From: Durusdinium trenchii
Taxonomy: Eukaryota; Sar; Dinophyceae; Suessiales; Symbiodiniaceae
Direction: 5' to 3'
Assembly (NCBI GenBank): GCA_963970005.1
Contig: CAXAMN010001336.1
Span: 686,900-750,899, forward strand
Length of the DNA stretch: 64,000 nucleotides
Positions 53,256-63,703 of the stretch are shown piece by piece (position 1 is the first letter of the stretch; each line of letters opens with the position of its first letter). Under the pieces are notes generated by a model. That model worked only from the letters and a program-made list of their open reading frames with translations, was not told the origin of the DNA and searched no databases. Position numbers and translations under genes: made by a program.

Positions 53256-53465
53256 CAGCTTTGATTCAATGTTCCCTACCCAACATGATTCAAGCCAACT
53301 TCCTCTCATCTTCCTATCCAAATTCCTCGGCCTCGAGGCCCATCTCTTGGGCCTGCCAGGTATCTTTGGGACGCCTCTTGGCGCTCGCGCTCTTCCGCTG
53401 CCCGTGCCCGTGGGTGCCGAGAGAGTGGTGGAGAGAGGACCCGAACAGTCGTGGGTCCTAAACAC

Positions 53466-53583
53466 GAGCCATGGGACTGCCATAGATGCACTACTAGATG
53501 CACTCCATGTGACCTCCAAAACCAACCACCCCTGGCCGTTTCTAGGCAGTCCGTCCTGGCAGTCCCATGTGTCGTGTCTGGGT
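53466..53583. repeat. Diverged family C element
   Basis: GCCATGGGACTGCCATAGATGC and GGCAGTCCCATGTGTCGTGTCTGGG form the outer arms; the interior is unlike other copies. Confidence 0.7.
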
Positions 53584-53964
53584 GTGGGAGAGGGGAGGGC
53601 CAATTGGCCTGTGAACAAACCTCTCTCGTTGCGAGCTAGATACGTCTATCAGTTAACTGTTTTCGTAGTAGTACTTATACGTGTAGCTTACTTAACTATA
53701 CACCAGCCCTCAGTGGGTTTATTCTAAAACCAGGATCCAAAGACGTCCAAAGTCAATGTGTCTCAGTCGGACATCGGATTGGTAAGAGTTGAACTGAGGA
53801 TTTCCTGTGACAAGTCTTGTTTTTCAGCCTCAAGGGATGCATACATGGCCAGCTTCCCCAAGAAGATGAAGCTAATGTAGACTCTTGATTAATAAACCCT
53901 TCCGACCCTTCCTTTTGAATTAATATGGGGTTATTCATCAAGAGTCTACATTACCTCATTTCAG

Positions 53965-54121
53965 GTACCAGGAAGTCAAGAAAAGGATAGAAAAGGACTT
54001 TTCACCAGTCGTCACAGAGCTCGGAGTGGTGTGGGTCCCAGGGGAGAAGATTAATCACTTCCTCCAAGTTCGACCTCGAAGAAAACCTGTATTCCATCGT
54101 TTTCCCGTCTTTAAAGAGTGA
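53965..54121 (+). CDS. Last exon of an unrecognised gene
   Basis: The acceptor TTACCTCATTTCAG is followed by G. One base completes a codon and 51 codons run to TGA at 54119. The peptide is strongly protein-like: a Lys/Glu helix (YQEVKKRIEKDFSPVVTELG), VVWVPGEKINHFLQ, then a basic-aromatic end (RPRRKPVFHRFPVFKE). It fits a C-terminal segment of a globular protein; the family is not recognised. Confidence 0.58.
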
Positions 54122-54452
54122 CCAGTAGCTGCTGGTGCTTTGAAACGGTTGCTTGGCATCCAAGAAAATCTCGGAGCATCTCGGGTTGCTGGGCAAGCTG
54201 TGTGAGATGCAAGTCAACACGCACACACACAGAGACACACCAAAAAGCACGGTTTCATAACTGTGGGTGTACAGGCCCAAACTCAATCAAACTCATACTG
54301 ACTCATACCGGTATGAAAGTGTTAGCATTTGTGTGGTTGAAAGTACGGATACTTCATGATCACCTCCGTCCTACGGAAGCGTCAAGGATCGGTCCTATAG
54401 GACTTTGGCGCCTTTGAGTGGCTTCCGCGGGACTTCCTCCTTGGCCCTGCAG

Positions 54453-54622
54453 TAGTGAAATCAGCACCTGAAGCGAATGGACAGCAACCAGTGGGGAGTC
54501 ATAGGGTCCAATTGCCCCTGATCATTGACCTGGTGACCGAGGCCAGGCGAAAGCTTCACATCCTTTCGGACAACAAATTTGGTGTGAACATTGAACAAAA
54601 CACATTCAAGTTGGATCAAAGG
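54453..54622 (+). CDS. Internal exon followed by a family K element, unrecognised
   Basis: The acceptor TTGGCCCTGCAG, then two bases and 56 codons to the donor CAAAGG/GTAGGA. The peptide is natural (LIIDLVTEARRKLHILSDNK, FGVNIEQNTFKLDQR). A family K element starts 15 bases into the intron. The next exon was not placed. Confidence 0.52.
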
Positions 54623-54636
54623 GTAGGAGCTTGTAT

Positions 54637-54762
54637 ACAGCCCAGACGCTCCGTTCACAGCCCGACTGGGTTCCTCAAAGCCGGTTTTGACCCCAGACCC
54701 CTCCAAAGGATTCGGGTCCGACCCCTGCAAAGGATTCGGCTCCCGGGTCGCGTCTGGGAGGA
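54637..54762. repeat. Family K element
   Basis: CCCAGACGCTCCGTTCACAGCCCG to GGATTCGGCTCCCGGGTCGCGTCTGGGA, with a doubled AAAGGATTCGG. Confidence 0.9.
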
Positions 54763-55442
54763 TGTGCTTTCATCCTTCAAACCTCCGACGATCCGATCCG
54801 ATCGATCGGCAAAACCGCCTGCGACCCCAGGCGCTTGGCCGTCCTCGGTCAAGAGGCGGGAGGCCTCTTGAAGGCTCTGCCGTAGTAGCTGACGGTTCAG
54901 GTGGATCTGCACCGGTCGCGCGATTTCGCCACGCGGGCGAGCGATTTCGCCGCGGCCAACGGTCCGAGCGTTAAAGAAAAGCTGCAGTCTACTAAGACAG
55001 GGTGCCGGTGTAGCTATAGATCTACCAGCACTGGTTGAGGACTGGTCAAGGCAGCAAAACATGTGTGAAATTCTTGCAGACTCAGTAGAGCCATACTCCT
55101 GGAGAACAAAGAGCCGTGAGAAGTGAGAAGCCAGGTTTCTACGTCATTGTTCGCCGTCTCCAGTGAGCCTCCATCAAGTCTCTCCGCTGCTGAAAACAAC
55201 AATAGTCTTAGTTTTCTCAGCTTCTTCGTAAGGGCGTCCGAGCCTTGTTCCGCTCAGGATGCTGTGGAAACTGGAAGATGACCCGCTCAAAAGGTTTCTC
55301 TTTGACCTCCTGCAGCTGTGAGGCACAGAAGATCCGTGGCACAGAAGTGAAACATCTTGGACAAAGGCACAAAACAGTGCCAAAGCTCCGTGTTGCTTTA
55401 CTCCACCATCATAGATGAACAACTATCGAAGTCCATAAGCGT

Positions 55443-55778
55443 TTGGGTCCGGAACTCCATGGCTCACCATGCAGTCTGATCCAAAGAGGCCTCCAAAGCC
55501 CCCCCCCCGCCGAAGTCCACAACCCTCCCAACTCGGGACGAAACACCTCCCAGCTCGTCCAGTCTCTTCATGTGGGTTTAGGGTTTAGGGACGAAGCACC
55601 TCCCAGGTGGGGTCCAACTTCTGCCACTTTGACCGGCCACCTGCCGTCTGCCGCACCCACAGTCTCGCACCCATACGGTCTACTGCCGACCCCAGTCGAT
55701 GCCCAAGTCTTCCTCTGGCAAGGTCGAGAGATCAGTGGCATCCACACCGAAGATCACTTGGACGCCTTGGTGTGGTGA
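55443..55778 (+). CDS. Open frame with natural C-terminal half, unrecognised
   Basis: 111 codons to TGA at 55776. The last half (DAQVFLWQGREISGIHTEDH) is natural. The middle includes a GTTTAGGGTTTAGGGA sequence. No splice sites are assigned. Confidence 0.33.
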   Translation: MGPELHGSPCSLIQRGLQSPPPAEVHNPPNSGRNTSQLVQSLHVGLGFRDEAPPRWGPTSATLTGHLPSAAPTVSHPYGLLPTPVDAQVFLWQGREISGIHTEDHLDALVW

Positions 55779-55849
55779 ATGCGCAGAGGGCATCAGGCGT
55801 AGGGCGGTTCGTGTTGATGTGTTTCTCTTTTGTTCCCTGACGTCTGACG

Positions 55850-56440
55850 TCTAGACGTTTCAGCACGGTCTCGGCGAATCCCATAATCAGCAAATCCCAG
55901 ACGTTTCAGCACGGTCTTGGACGTTCAGATGTGTGCTGAGTTTGGTGTTCCTTTTTGCCATGCTAGGAATCGTGGGTCCAACATCTCTCCAAGAAAACCT
56001 TTTTGATGGGCGCGAAAGATGGTGCTGCGAAGTGGATGTAGAATATTATCAAGTAGAATATCGATGGATGAATGATTGAACATCCTCAAATCGAATCTCT
56101 CAGAATGAAAGGAAGGAGAGAATAAAGGTGCAAAAAGAGACGTTGTCTGAGAGGTTGAAGACGTCTAAAAGGGTCTAAACACAAAAGAAGACAAGAAACA
56201 AACGACAAATAAAACACCTCCAAACCACCCGCCTGCATCTCGCAGCATTTGGGTACGCGCTTGGCTCCCCTGGCAGGAAAACAAAATGACCTGAGTGGTG
56301 CTTTTGGATCAGCATAGTATACATCCTGAGATATCTACGATGGTGCCAACAATAACTGTCGAACTAGACTTCTAGACTTAGGGCTTCAAAGACCTCCGTT
56401 TCGAAGATCTTTGGGAACTTTAGAGGGATCAGGTATGATT
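55850..56440. other. No supported gene
   Basis: Contains a direct repeat (GACGTTTCAGCACGGTCT near 55854 and 55899) and AT-rich sequence without coding signal. Confidence 0.4.
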
Positions 56441-56539
56441 CAGATTGACGAGTCGGAGTTCCTCGCAGCCGTTTGGCCTTCAGATGATCCTGCCTGCTCA
56501 AATCTTCTTCCTCACCCCCCACCAAAACTCAACCACAAG

Positions 56540-56724
56540 AACCACCAAAACCACCACCTCGTCCGAAAGCCTCCCACCAAGCAGCCACCAAGTCCACCAT
56601 CGACCGCCTGGAAGCGCTCGCGGTGCTCGTCTTCCGTCTCGAAGGTCGAGGCGATCCTCGGACCGCTGCGAAGAGTTCGGACCCCTCGGCCAGGCCGCAT
56701 CGTGTGGGAAGGGTAGAGCTATAA
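56540..56724 (+). CDS. GC3-rich exon, unrecognised
   Basis: A pyrimidine tract and CCACAAG precede a frame with a Pro-rich start and then an Ala/Leu helix-like stretch with high G/C third positions (STIDRLEALAVLVFRLEGRG). It ends either at TAA (56722) or at the donor GGAAGG/GTAGAG (56713). Downstream, another register (about 56720-56890) is also protein-like (FDMTALHVLDAKKLRCFFPV) and may be the next exon before the family E element. Confidence 0.48.
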
Positions 56725-56938
56725 TCGAATCACGTGATGAGACAACACAGATCGGCAGGACATACTTTGACATGACTGCACTGCATGTCTTGGACGCGAA
56801 GAAGCTTCGATGCTTCTTCCCTGTGACCCGCCGATCGGAAGCCAAACACCTGCCGGGCGCGAAGGGGAAGGCGTCAAAGCCTTTTCGGAAGCGATTTCAG
56901 TGGTGTATATACCCTAGAAGTCCCATAACCAGGAGTCA

Positions 56939-57029
56939 CAAGACGGGGTGCCTATTGGAGGGAGTCGGGGTGCCCATTCATTATCCACTCACTTAGGGAC
57001 CAAACACCACCCCGTCTTGTGACCCCTGG
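56939..57029. repeat. Family E element
   Basis: CCAGGAGTCACAAGACGGGGTGCC pairs with CCACCCCGTCTTGTGACCCCTGG; opposite orientation to 18971. Confidence 0.95.
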
Positions 57030-57119
57030 AAGACTATCTGAGACCATTTTTTGACCGACTGTTATAAAGGAATGTCCTAGACTCGGGTCACCTAAAGACA
57101 ATTCTCTTTACCAGCTTCT

Positions 57120-57205
57120 TCAAAGTGACCTTTTGAAGGTTCCTAAGTGACCCTTAGGAGGCTTAAGTGACTTCAAACCAGGTTATCAAAAGGTCACTTT
57201 GAAGA
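57120..57205. repeat. Inverted-repeat element
   Basis: CTTCTTCAAAGTGACCTTTTG pairs with CAAAAGGTCACTTTGAAGAA. The interior has several GTGACTT-type repeats. Confidence 0.88.
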
Positions 57206-57645
57206 ACCAGGTATTATATAGTCTTGGGCTTCCAGGGTATAGGAAGTTGTATGAAATTGTGGGAGCCTCCATGTCCAATATGTTCCGTTGGTACATGTAG
57301 CATTCTGTGTCTGACAGTGTTTGTATGTTTGTTTGATTGTTTGCTTGTTTGCATTCTGCTCGAGTACCGCACTGAGAACCTATACACACAGCAAATACAT
57401 GCAAACTATCTCTCATTGCAAAGACATGTTCGGGAAATCACTTCTTCAGCATACTTGCTGGGCCATGTAGTTCTTTCCCTTAGTCCACCAACCCCAAATA
57501 CCGTGAGTGGCGTCAGTGATTCATCGATCCGTCAAAAAGACACACGTCGGGCGTACCGGGCGTACCGTTCGTCGTTTACAGCAATCGTAGCATTCTTTTG
57601 CCCCCATCAATTCATGACCTCCCGTATACTATCCCTGTAGCCTAC

Positions 57646-57748
57646 AAGTCCAAAGATCCAGTAGAGTCTGGTCGACTTGACCTCCTTAAGTAGTGTAATC
57701 ATCTGATCAACTCCAGTAAAATGAGGTCATTGACATGTAGGGTATGGA
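57646..57748. repeat. Family I element
   Basis: AAGTCCAAAGATCCAGTAGAG to AAAATGAGGTCATTGACATGTAGGGTAT. Confidence 0.85.
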
Positions 57749-58074
57749 GGTCTTCTGTGGGGGGGGGGGCGAGCTGTCTTCGTAGCCTCCAGCTCAACTT
57801 CGCTCGCATGTCTCACGGCTGTCTTAACCGCCCAGGTTCACACAGCTGAGCTTGAGCTTTGAGATCGCCCAGGCGAAGGATAAGTTGCCTGGGAAGACAA
57901 TCTACGCACATGTTTCAGTCAAAAAACACGTGTTCAAAGTTCAAAGAGGAAACCTAGGAGAAATTGGTGATCCACAGTCGAGTCTGTGTCTTGAAAGGAC
58001 ACTTGAATGAGATTTGAGGCACAGTCAAAATTCATGACGTGTGATCGTTGCATCTGTAAGTTTGCGAGTCCAGT

Positions 58075-58461
58075 ATGGTTTCCCAAAATTTTGGACATCG
58101 AACCATTCACCAACATGCACATGTGAGTCCCCCTATCCAATCCTTTCCCAATGAACAGAACATTCACACAGCACCCCCCCTCGTTCCCCTCCGTCCCTCT
58201 CTCCCTGGAGACTCCATCGAATCCCCTGGAGGCTCCCTCCCGGGCGGTTCGTCTACCACTCGTCATGCCAAGGTGCCCTCACCCAAGAGCAGCACCCGTG
58301 TGCCCTCGCGCTCTAGGCCGAAGACGGCCCGGAGCCGCCCAGGACTGAGGCGAAGACGGCACACCGCAGCTAGTGGTCGGCACCGTCGAAGCACGGGGTT
58401 TTGGGGGGCAGGTGCGGCTTTTGAGGTGGGGGAACTGATTCCGATGGACCAGGCAAATTGA
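58075..58461 (+). CDS. ATG-initiated 128-residue basic protein, unrecognised
   Basis: The frame from ATG at 58075 to TGA at 58459 encodes a His/Pro/Ser-rich N-terminus, then a strongly basic region with G/C third positions (RVPSRSRPKTARSRPGLRRR), then a Gly/acidic end. Composition suggests a nucleic-acid-binding or disordered protein. The opposite strand has shorter open frames. Single exon or spliced is undecided. Confidence 0.5.
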   Translation: MVSQNFGHRTIHQHAHVSPPIQSFPNEQNIHTAPPLVPLRPSLPGDSIESPGGSLPGGSSTTRHAKVPSPKSSTRVPSRSRPKTARSRPGLRRRRHTAASGRHRRSTGFWGAGAAFEVGELIPMDQAN

Positions 58462-59078
58462 CACATCTAGTCCGTGAATTGAAAAGCAGCTGTTGTCGTT
58501 CCAAGCAACTGCAAGTGATAGATGTTCTGATATGTTGTGATGATTTGGTCCGAAAAAAAAGAGCGTTCAGTCAAGATCCTTAAACATGTGCTGTATTTCC
58601 CCAAGGTAGGACGTCTCTCTAACATCAGCAGCACAATGCTGGTGGATGTCAACAGGGACCTTGCCCTCCAAGCTACAGTTCAAGTGGAAAGTCTTCCAGT
58701 ATCTCCAGTTCAGTGAAAAAACCGCCAACTGGCTACAGGCGGTTGATGTTCGGAGCATGCGCGGATGTGGCAAAATGGGAAATCATGGGAACCCCACAGG
58801 TAAACCTCTCAACAAACCACAGAAACTGGTAAACCCAAGCCGTATTGAAGTCGAAAGACATCCAAAGACTTACTTTTATCTACTTTTCCTGAATGAATCT
58901 GAGATATCTGAGTGAAGTAAGGGCATTCCCTAAATTAGCTCCCAAAAGACAAGTCTTTGTAATACTCTTGGACTCCCAGGACAAGTGGTATCTCCAAGCA
59001 CTTCCTGCCCAACGTTGATCCTCCTCGTGCCCCTCACCGCCCCGGGGGAACCTTCGTAGCTCACTTGCCACGGAGTAG

Positions 59079-59247
59079 TAATGGCCTCCAAGCGCCCCCT
59101 AGCGATGCCCTCCATGCTCCCTCCGGCTTCTTAGCTGAACGTCTCCGGCCTCACGCCGCCCGGCTCGTCCGCTTTCCGCTTCATCCTCCCCGGCCGCGGA
59201 GAGACCGTTGGGTCCTTCGGGCCCGGGCCCAGCAGCTTTCGTTCTGA
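59079..59247 (+). CDS. GC3-rich candidate last exon, unrecognised
   Basis: After CCACGGAGTAG the frame gives 55 codons ending in TGA at 59245, with Ala/Arg/Pro-rich but natural sequence (SGFLAERLRPHAARLVRFPL). G/C third positions are high. A minus-strand frame also covers it. Confidence 0.4.
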
Positions 59248-60466
59248 ACTGGGAGGAACAGAAGAGACCTGTTTGCTATCATAGACCTGGGATGACCTGG
59301 GTTCTTCGGTCTCTGACAGGTTCTGAAGCCTGCATTCAATCGCCAAAGGACCCGAAAGATGGCTCAAACCTAAAAGATGGCTCCCTCTCCTCAGTGGCTG
59401 GACGTGGATATAAGGAGACGGACACCCCGCCTTCCTTCTCCTTCCTTCCTTCCTTCAATTGGAACGGCACCCCGGCATGGTTGGTTTGCCTTTTTGATAT
59501 TCTTTTTGAAAGGCCTCTTTGGGGGGTATGGTTCAGAGTGGGCGGGCAACGGGTAGTGGGCTTGCTTCAAGGCCACGTGTGGCCTTGAAGGTGAGTGGAC
59601 TGGTGCAGCTAATCCAAGCCGAAACAGTTGAACAGCAGTGCTTTTCGTCAGTGCATTCAATCGAACGGCCTGGTCTTAAGCCTTAAGCATGCCTGTCTCC
59701 CACTCGTATTTCACCCGGAATGGTGTCGGGGAGTCTCAAATCTGAAAGAAGAAAACGCTGATAGAACAAAATATCAAGAACTTATAACTGAAACTAGAGA
59801 TGCTCTCTCTTCAAGAAATGGTTCATGTATGTTATATATAAGTTAACATACATGCATGAATCGTTTCTCCAAAGAGAGAACATCTCTTGTTCCAGCCCCC
59901 CTGTCACTTCCTTCGACCAAACACCCCTCCAAAATCCCAGCGGCCCAACCCAATCCCGGCGACCGAACCTGAACACCTCGATCCCGAAAAAAACACCTCG
60001 GACCCGGTCGCTTCAGGGGACCTCCTCGTCGCCACATCGCCCGCGGGACCCGTCGCTTCGAGGGACGAGCGTCTCGGACGAGCGTCTCGCGGGTTGAGGA
60101 GTGTGGGTGGCGATGTGTTGAAGTTGGCTTTTGATGTTGTGATGCCTATGTGCCCCAAATCCTATCTACAATCGGATCCATGTGCCAATAGGTCTCAACA
60201 TGGGGATGAAATTGGGCTTGTCATGCCTACGTCCCAAATGCCGATCGTGGGAGGGGACTCAAGTATTATACCGTTATACCGTTATACCTTTGAAATTGCA
60301 GGATATGTCCCATTTGTGATGGGATCCACATTAGAAAATTTAGTCTCCACATTAGGACTTAGGATCCACCTCCCCTCTCCAGTTGTGTGGTTACCATCTC
60401 CCATACCAGTACCAGCGGTGCTTTAGCAGCTTCAGTGGATGGCTGCTAAAGTGGCCCATGTCACCC

Positions 60467-61087
60467 TCAGCTGGTAGCCTCACCTCTGCGGTCCCCTTTG
60501 AGGCTTTTCCTCTTAAGTGATATGCTTTGCCGTGTTCTGAAAACGCCGGGTGGTGGATCCACTTCAGTTGGTCCATGAGCTACGGCTAGTTGCTGTCGCT
60601 TTGAGGTGGCAAGCCACGGAGCGGCGCAGTTGGTCTGTTCGCTGCAAAGAGATGCAAAGAGTCTCTGAAAGAAATCTGAGCCAAAGGCCTTCTTGGTCCG
60701 TGCATCGAACACGCGGAACACGAGGGAGTGATTGGTCCGTGAGACCCCGTGAGACCCCCGTGAGACCCTGTGAGACGGGGGAGTGCGTTGACAAAAATGC
60801 AGCGGTTCCGGGCGAAATGGGTGATCATGAGTGATCAGTAGCAAGCAATCAGCCTCAAACCAAACACCTATTAGATAAGTCTCTCTTCTCATCTGAGCTC
60901 TGGATGCGAAAATATCCTGACATGTCCCCACGCCATCGATGAGATGAGGAACTCGTTTGATAGTGGGAATGGTGCGGCCATGAAATATGTAGCCAAATGA
61001 AGCCAACTCCGTCGAACTCCGTGACCAGGCACTGACGTGACCAGCCACCTGCAACGTACCCGTAACACACCCATCATTTAATGTCAT
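60467..61087 (-). CDS. 206-codon minus-strand open frame, unrecognised
   Basis: From ATG at 61087 to a stop at 60467. The N-terminal half is natural (GYIFHGRTIPTIKRVPHLID, then CQDIFASRAQMRRETYLIG). In the middle a GTGAGACCC tandem repeat at 60736-60775 is read as Val/Ser/Arg. The C-terminal part holds a Phe-rich stretch (RTKKAFGSDFFQRLFASLCS). No family is recognised. Several frames are open near 60560-60830, so boundaries may be wrong. Confidence 0.42.
   Translation of the reverse strand: MTLNDGCVTGTLQVAGHVSAWSRSSTELASFGYIFHGRTIPTIKRVPHLIDGVGTCQDIFASRAQMRRETYLIGVWFEADCLLLITHDHPFRPEPLHFCQRTPPSHRVSRGSHGVSRTNHSLVFRVFDARTKKAFGSDFFQRLFASLCSEQTNCAAPWLATSKRQQLAVAHGPTEVDPPPGVFRTRQSISLKRKSLKGDRRGEATS
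60736..60775. repeat. GTGAGACCC tandem repeat
   Basis: Four near-identical 10-11 base units. Confidence 0.92.
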
Positions 61088-62217
61088 AAGGGTTGTGATC
61101 TATGGATGGTATAAAATAGACCCCAAGGGCCCTGCACGCGCGTCCCGGTGACACAGAGGACCCCAATGCGCGACCACGGGGCCGGCCCGGACTGGCACAG
61201 CTTTTCTTTTGTGGAGGACCATGCACAGGTGCTGTGGCCTGAAAAACAGCGACCCAATGCCACACACTCCAGCATGAACACACCTGCACCCACATAGTAT
61301 ATGTATTTGTGTAATTAAATTCATAATTAAGCTGATATTCAATTGCTGTCTCCTAAAATCTGCCAATCATCTGCATCTCATCTGCGTCCCAACGCTCCCA
61401 CGAACGCCACCGGTCCGGAGGGGATCGGGCGCACCTGAGTGGAGTCCTCGGCGGGTCCGGGGAACCCGCAACAACAACCCGCCCGCTGAACGGTTCGGGG
61501 AACCGGCAGTTGGGTTGGGCGATGTTGGCCGGTCTTCTCCACAAACCAGGTGTCGTGTCCGGGTAAGAAGTTCAGGGTCTAGCCCCGAACGCTCACGTTC
61601 TGGTCTTAGACGTCTGTTGGCCACTCTTTCGTGTGGGGACCCTCTTTCGCCATGTCTCCTCCAAACCCGCTCGGCTCGCTCGGGTCGCTCGCTGGTCGGT
61701 CGCCGATCGATCGGCTCACCGATTCGAAACGCCACCGAGCCGAAGCAGCCGGAAGCTGTGCCGGGCCTGGGACCCTGACCGATGTGCTTGGAAATTGTAA
61801 TGATGGACCTGTCGTGTTGAAGCACCTGTCGTGTTTGGCCTGTCTTTGGTTCGTATAGTAACTAGATCTGTCAAGCTGCCGATGACATCGACTCGTTTGA
61901 AACACACGTCGGGAGGGCTGCTTTTGGGGCTACCCAGGGCTGTTTTGGGCGACTGAGACTTGATCCCAATCTAGGTATAGACATAAGGCCATCTGAAATG
62001 GTCCTTGGGAGCCATGATCTCAAACATGAGACAAGCAAAACTACTGGAGGAGAAGGAGGAGGACGGCCAGATGAATCCCTGGTTGAAAAACAAACATCAC
62101 TGGAAACGCACCAGGGGATTCCCAAACCGGCCTGTAGTTCAATGCTTGAACTCATCCAACCAAGCAGCCTGTAGTGCCCGGGCGCTTTCTCACGCTTCTT
62201 CATGTGAAAACATCACC

Positions 62218-62301
62218 TACCAGCACCTTCCAACAGGTCACCACCTGCCACTCTTAAGTCTCCAAAAGCTACCAGAGGAGACCTGTTGGAAGGTGCTGGT
62301 A
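62218..62301. repeat. Family A element, nearly perfect arms
   Basis: TACCAGCACCTTCCAACAGGT pairs perfectly with ACCTGTTGGAAGGTGCTGGTA. Confidence 0.97.
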
Positions 62302-62353
62302 GTGTGACCTACCAAGAATAGCTCTTCCAACATGCGACCATGGATCGTCTCGC

Positions 62354-62513
62354 CACTCCATGGGACTGGAATAGTTACCTGCATTGGGGTGGTTGAAGAG
62401 GGGTCAATGTATGTGAATACTTAGACACTCCATGCCTATCATATATGCCGCCCCGTTGACCTCTGGCACCACCCCAATGTAGGTGAATATGCCAGTCCCA
62501 TGGAGTGTCTGGG
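62354..62513. repeat. Long family C element (double copy)
   Basis: CACTCCATGGGACTGGAATAGTTACC pairs with GCCAGTCCCATGGAGTGTCTGGG; between them GGTGGTTGAAGAGGGGTCAATG and CGTTGACCTCTGGCACCACC make a second stem. Confidence 0.95.
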
Positions 62514-63598
62514 ATATGTCAGTCCCATGGATGTCGTGTCAAGGGAATACACACCCCGATCTTCGCACACCTCCCAGACCGAGGCACACTTCCTTCTCCC
62601 GGCGCTGCCAGAGTGGCGAGCGCATGGCCAGCAAGAGCGGCCTACGTGCGAAGCAAGGGGCTGAGACGCAGTTGCACCAGTGGATGTTCCCGGGGGGGTG
62701 GGTATAAGGTTTCACGGTGCGTCATGTTGAGATACGTCATGTTGAATGGTGTTTTCTTCAAGTGGTTAGAGCTTGCAAAAAGTGTTCTACCTAGCGCTTC
62801 CAGTCTGGGTGTCCAGTCTGGTGACCTTTTTCAGCAGTGTAGGGGCCCGTCCATTGGTAACCCCGAGCGGAAGCAGCTGGTAGGTGTTGCTTTCATGGAA
62901 TTTTCAGGGATGGGCTCAGGCTCGAGCGCGGTGGACTTCGGCTTGCTCGTGGACTGGCGTCCACCTGTGAGGATCTCAACGGACCCTCCTGCACGAAGGG
63001 GGTCGAAGCCTCTAGTTCACAAGGGTTTGGGGCCCCTCAAAACCCTCCAGCTCCTTCAAAGGGGTCACCTGGCTGGCCCCAGCCCACGACCTACATGGAC
63101 CTCCAGCCAGGACACCCCGAAAGAAGGTCCAGGCTTGTTTACCCGACTGAAGTCCAAAGACTATAGGTTGACCGGCTGAAGTAAAGGAAGTTCCCTTTCA
63201 GGTCCCCTAGTCAGACCATTCTTTTTTATTGTCTTTGACTGTCAGGGTTTATCTTGTCTTGTTTTCGGGCGCGGATCCTTGGTTTTTTGTTCCTTTTCAT
63301 TCCCTCCAGTCGTTCCCAACAACGGTCCGAACCGCTCGCGCCAGGTCCAGCTTGCGGTTCGGTCGCTCCGGAGCGCATCTCGCAACCGACTCCTGTCCCG
63401 CCTGTGACCGCGAGAGGGACTCGACGACCTGCGCCTGCGACTCGGAGTCCACGCGAGTGGGACGAAGGAGGGGACTGGCAGAAGAAGCATCATGCTTCAA
63501 ATGACGTGGCGGTCGTTGAATCGTTGGTTGGTCTTTCACAGTGCCAGGTCCTTCTCCAGGTCTTTGCTTCGAGCCCTCTGATTCTAGATCCCATATAA
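62505..63598 (+). CDS. Two-exon gene with a family P element in its intron, unrecognised
   Basis: The first open exon (from within the family C element at 62505 to 63126) is about 207 codons. Its central part is strongly protein-like (VQSGDLFQQCRGPSIGNPER, VAFMEFSGMGSGSSAVDFGL). The donor GAAAGAAG/GTCCAG leaves one base. The acceptor TTTGACTGTCAG at 63245 supplies two more (Gly), and 116 codons follow to TAA at 63596: an aromatic start (LGFLFLFIPSS), a Pro/Arg region, an acidic-Trp patch and a hydrophobic end (LLQVFASSPLILDP). The start of the first exon is uncertain, and 63000-63126 overlaps K- and L-like repeat sequence, so another intron may be hidden there. Function unknown. Confidence 0.48.
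63140..63243. repeat. Family P element forming the intron
   Basis: CGACTGAAGTCCAAAGACTATAG to ATTGTCTTTGACTGTCAG: arms AGTCCAAAGACTAT and ATTGTCTTTGACT. Shares ACCGGCTGAAGTAAAGGAA with 39994. Confidence 0.85.
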
Positions 63599-63610
63599 CT
63601 ATATTCCAGC

Positions 63611-63703
63611 TGCTTCCGTTCGGGGTTACCAATGGACAACCCTACACTGCTTGTAAGTCACCATTGGACACCCCCCATTGGAAGCGCTAGGCGCTAGGTA
63701 TAT
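63611..63703. repeat. Family O-like element
   Basis: GCTTCCGTTCGGGGTTACCAATGGACAACCC pairs with CACCATTGGACACCCCCCATTGGAAGC, and ends GCTAGGTATATAA as the copy at 50820. Confidence 0.85.

Noticed and set aside
53201-53730. Plus-strand 173-codon frame
   Set aside because: It crosses a family C element and switches character there; only the parts outside the element could be coding and no splice pair was found.
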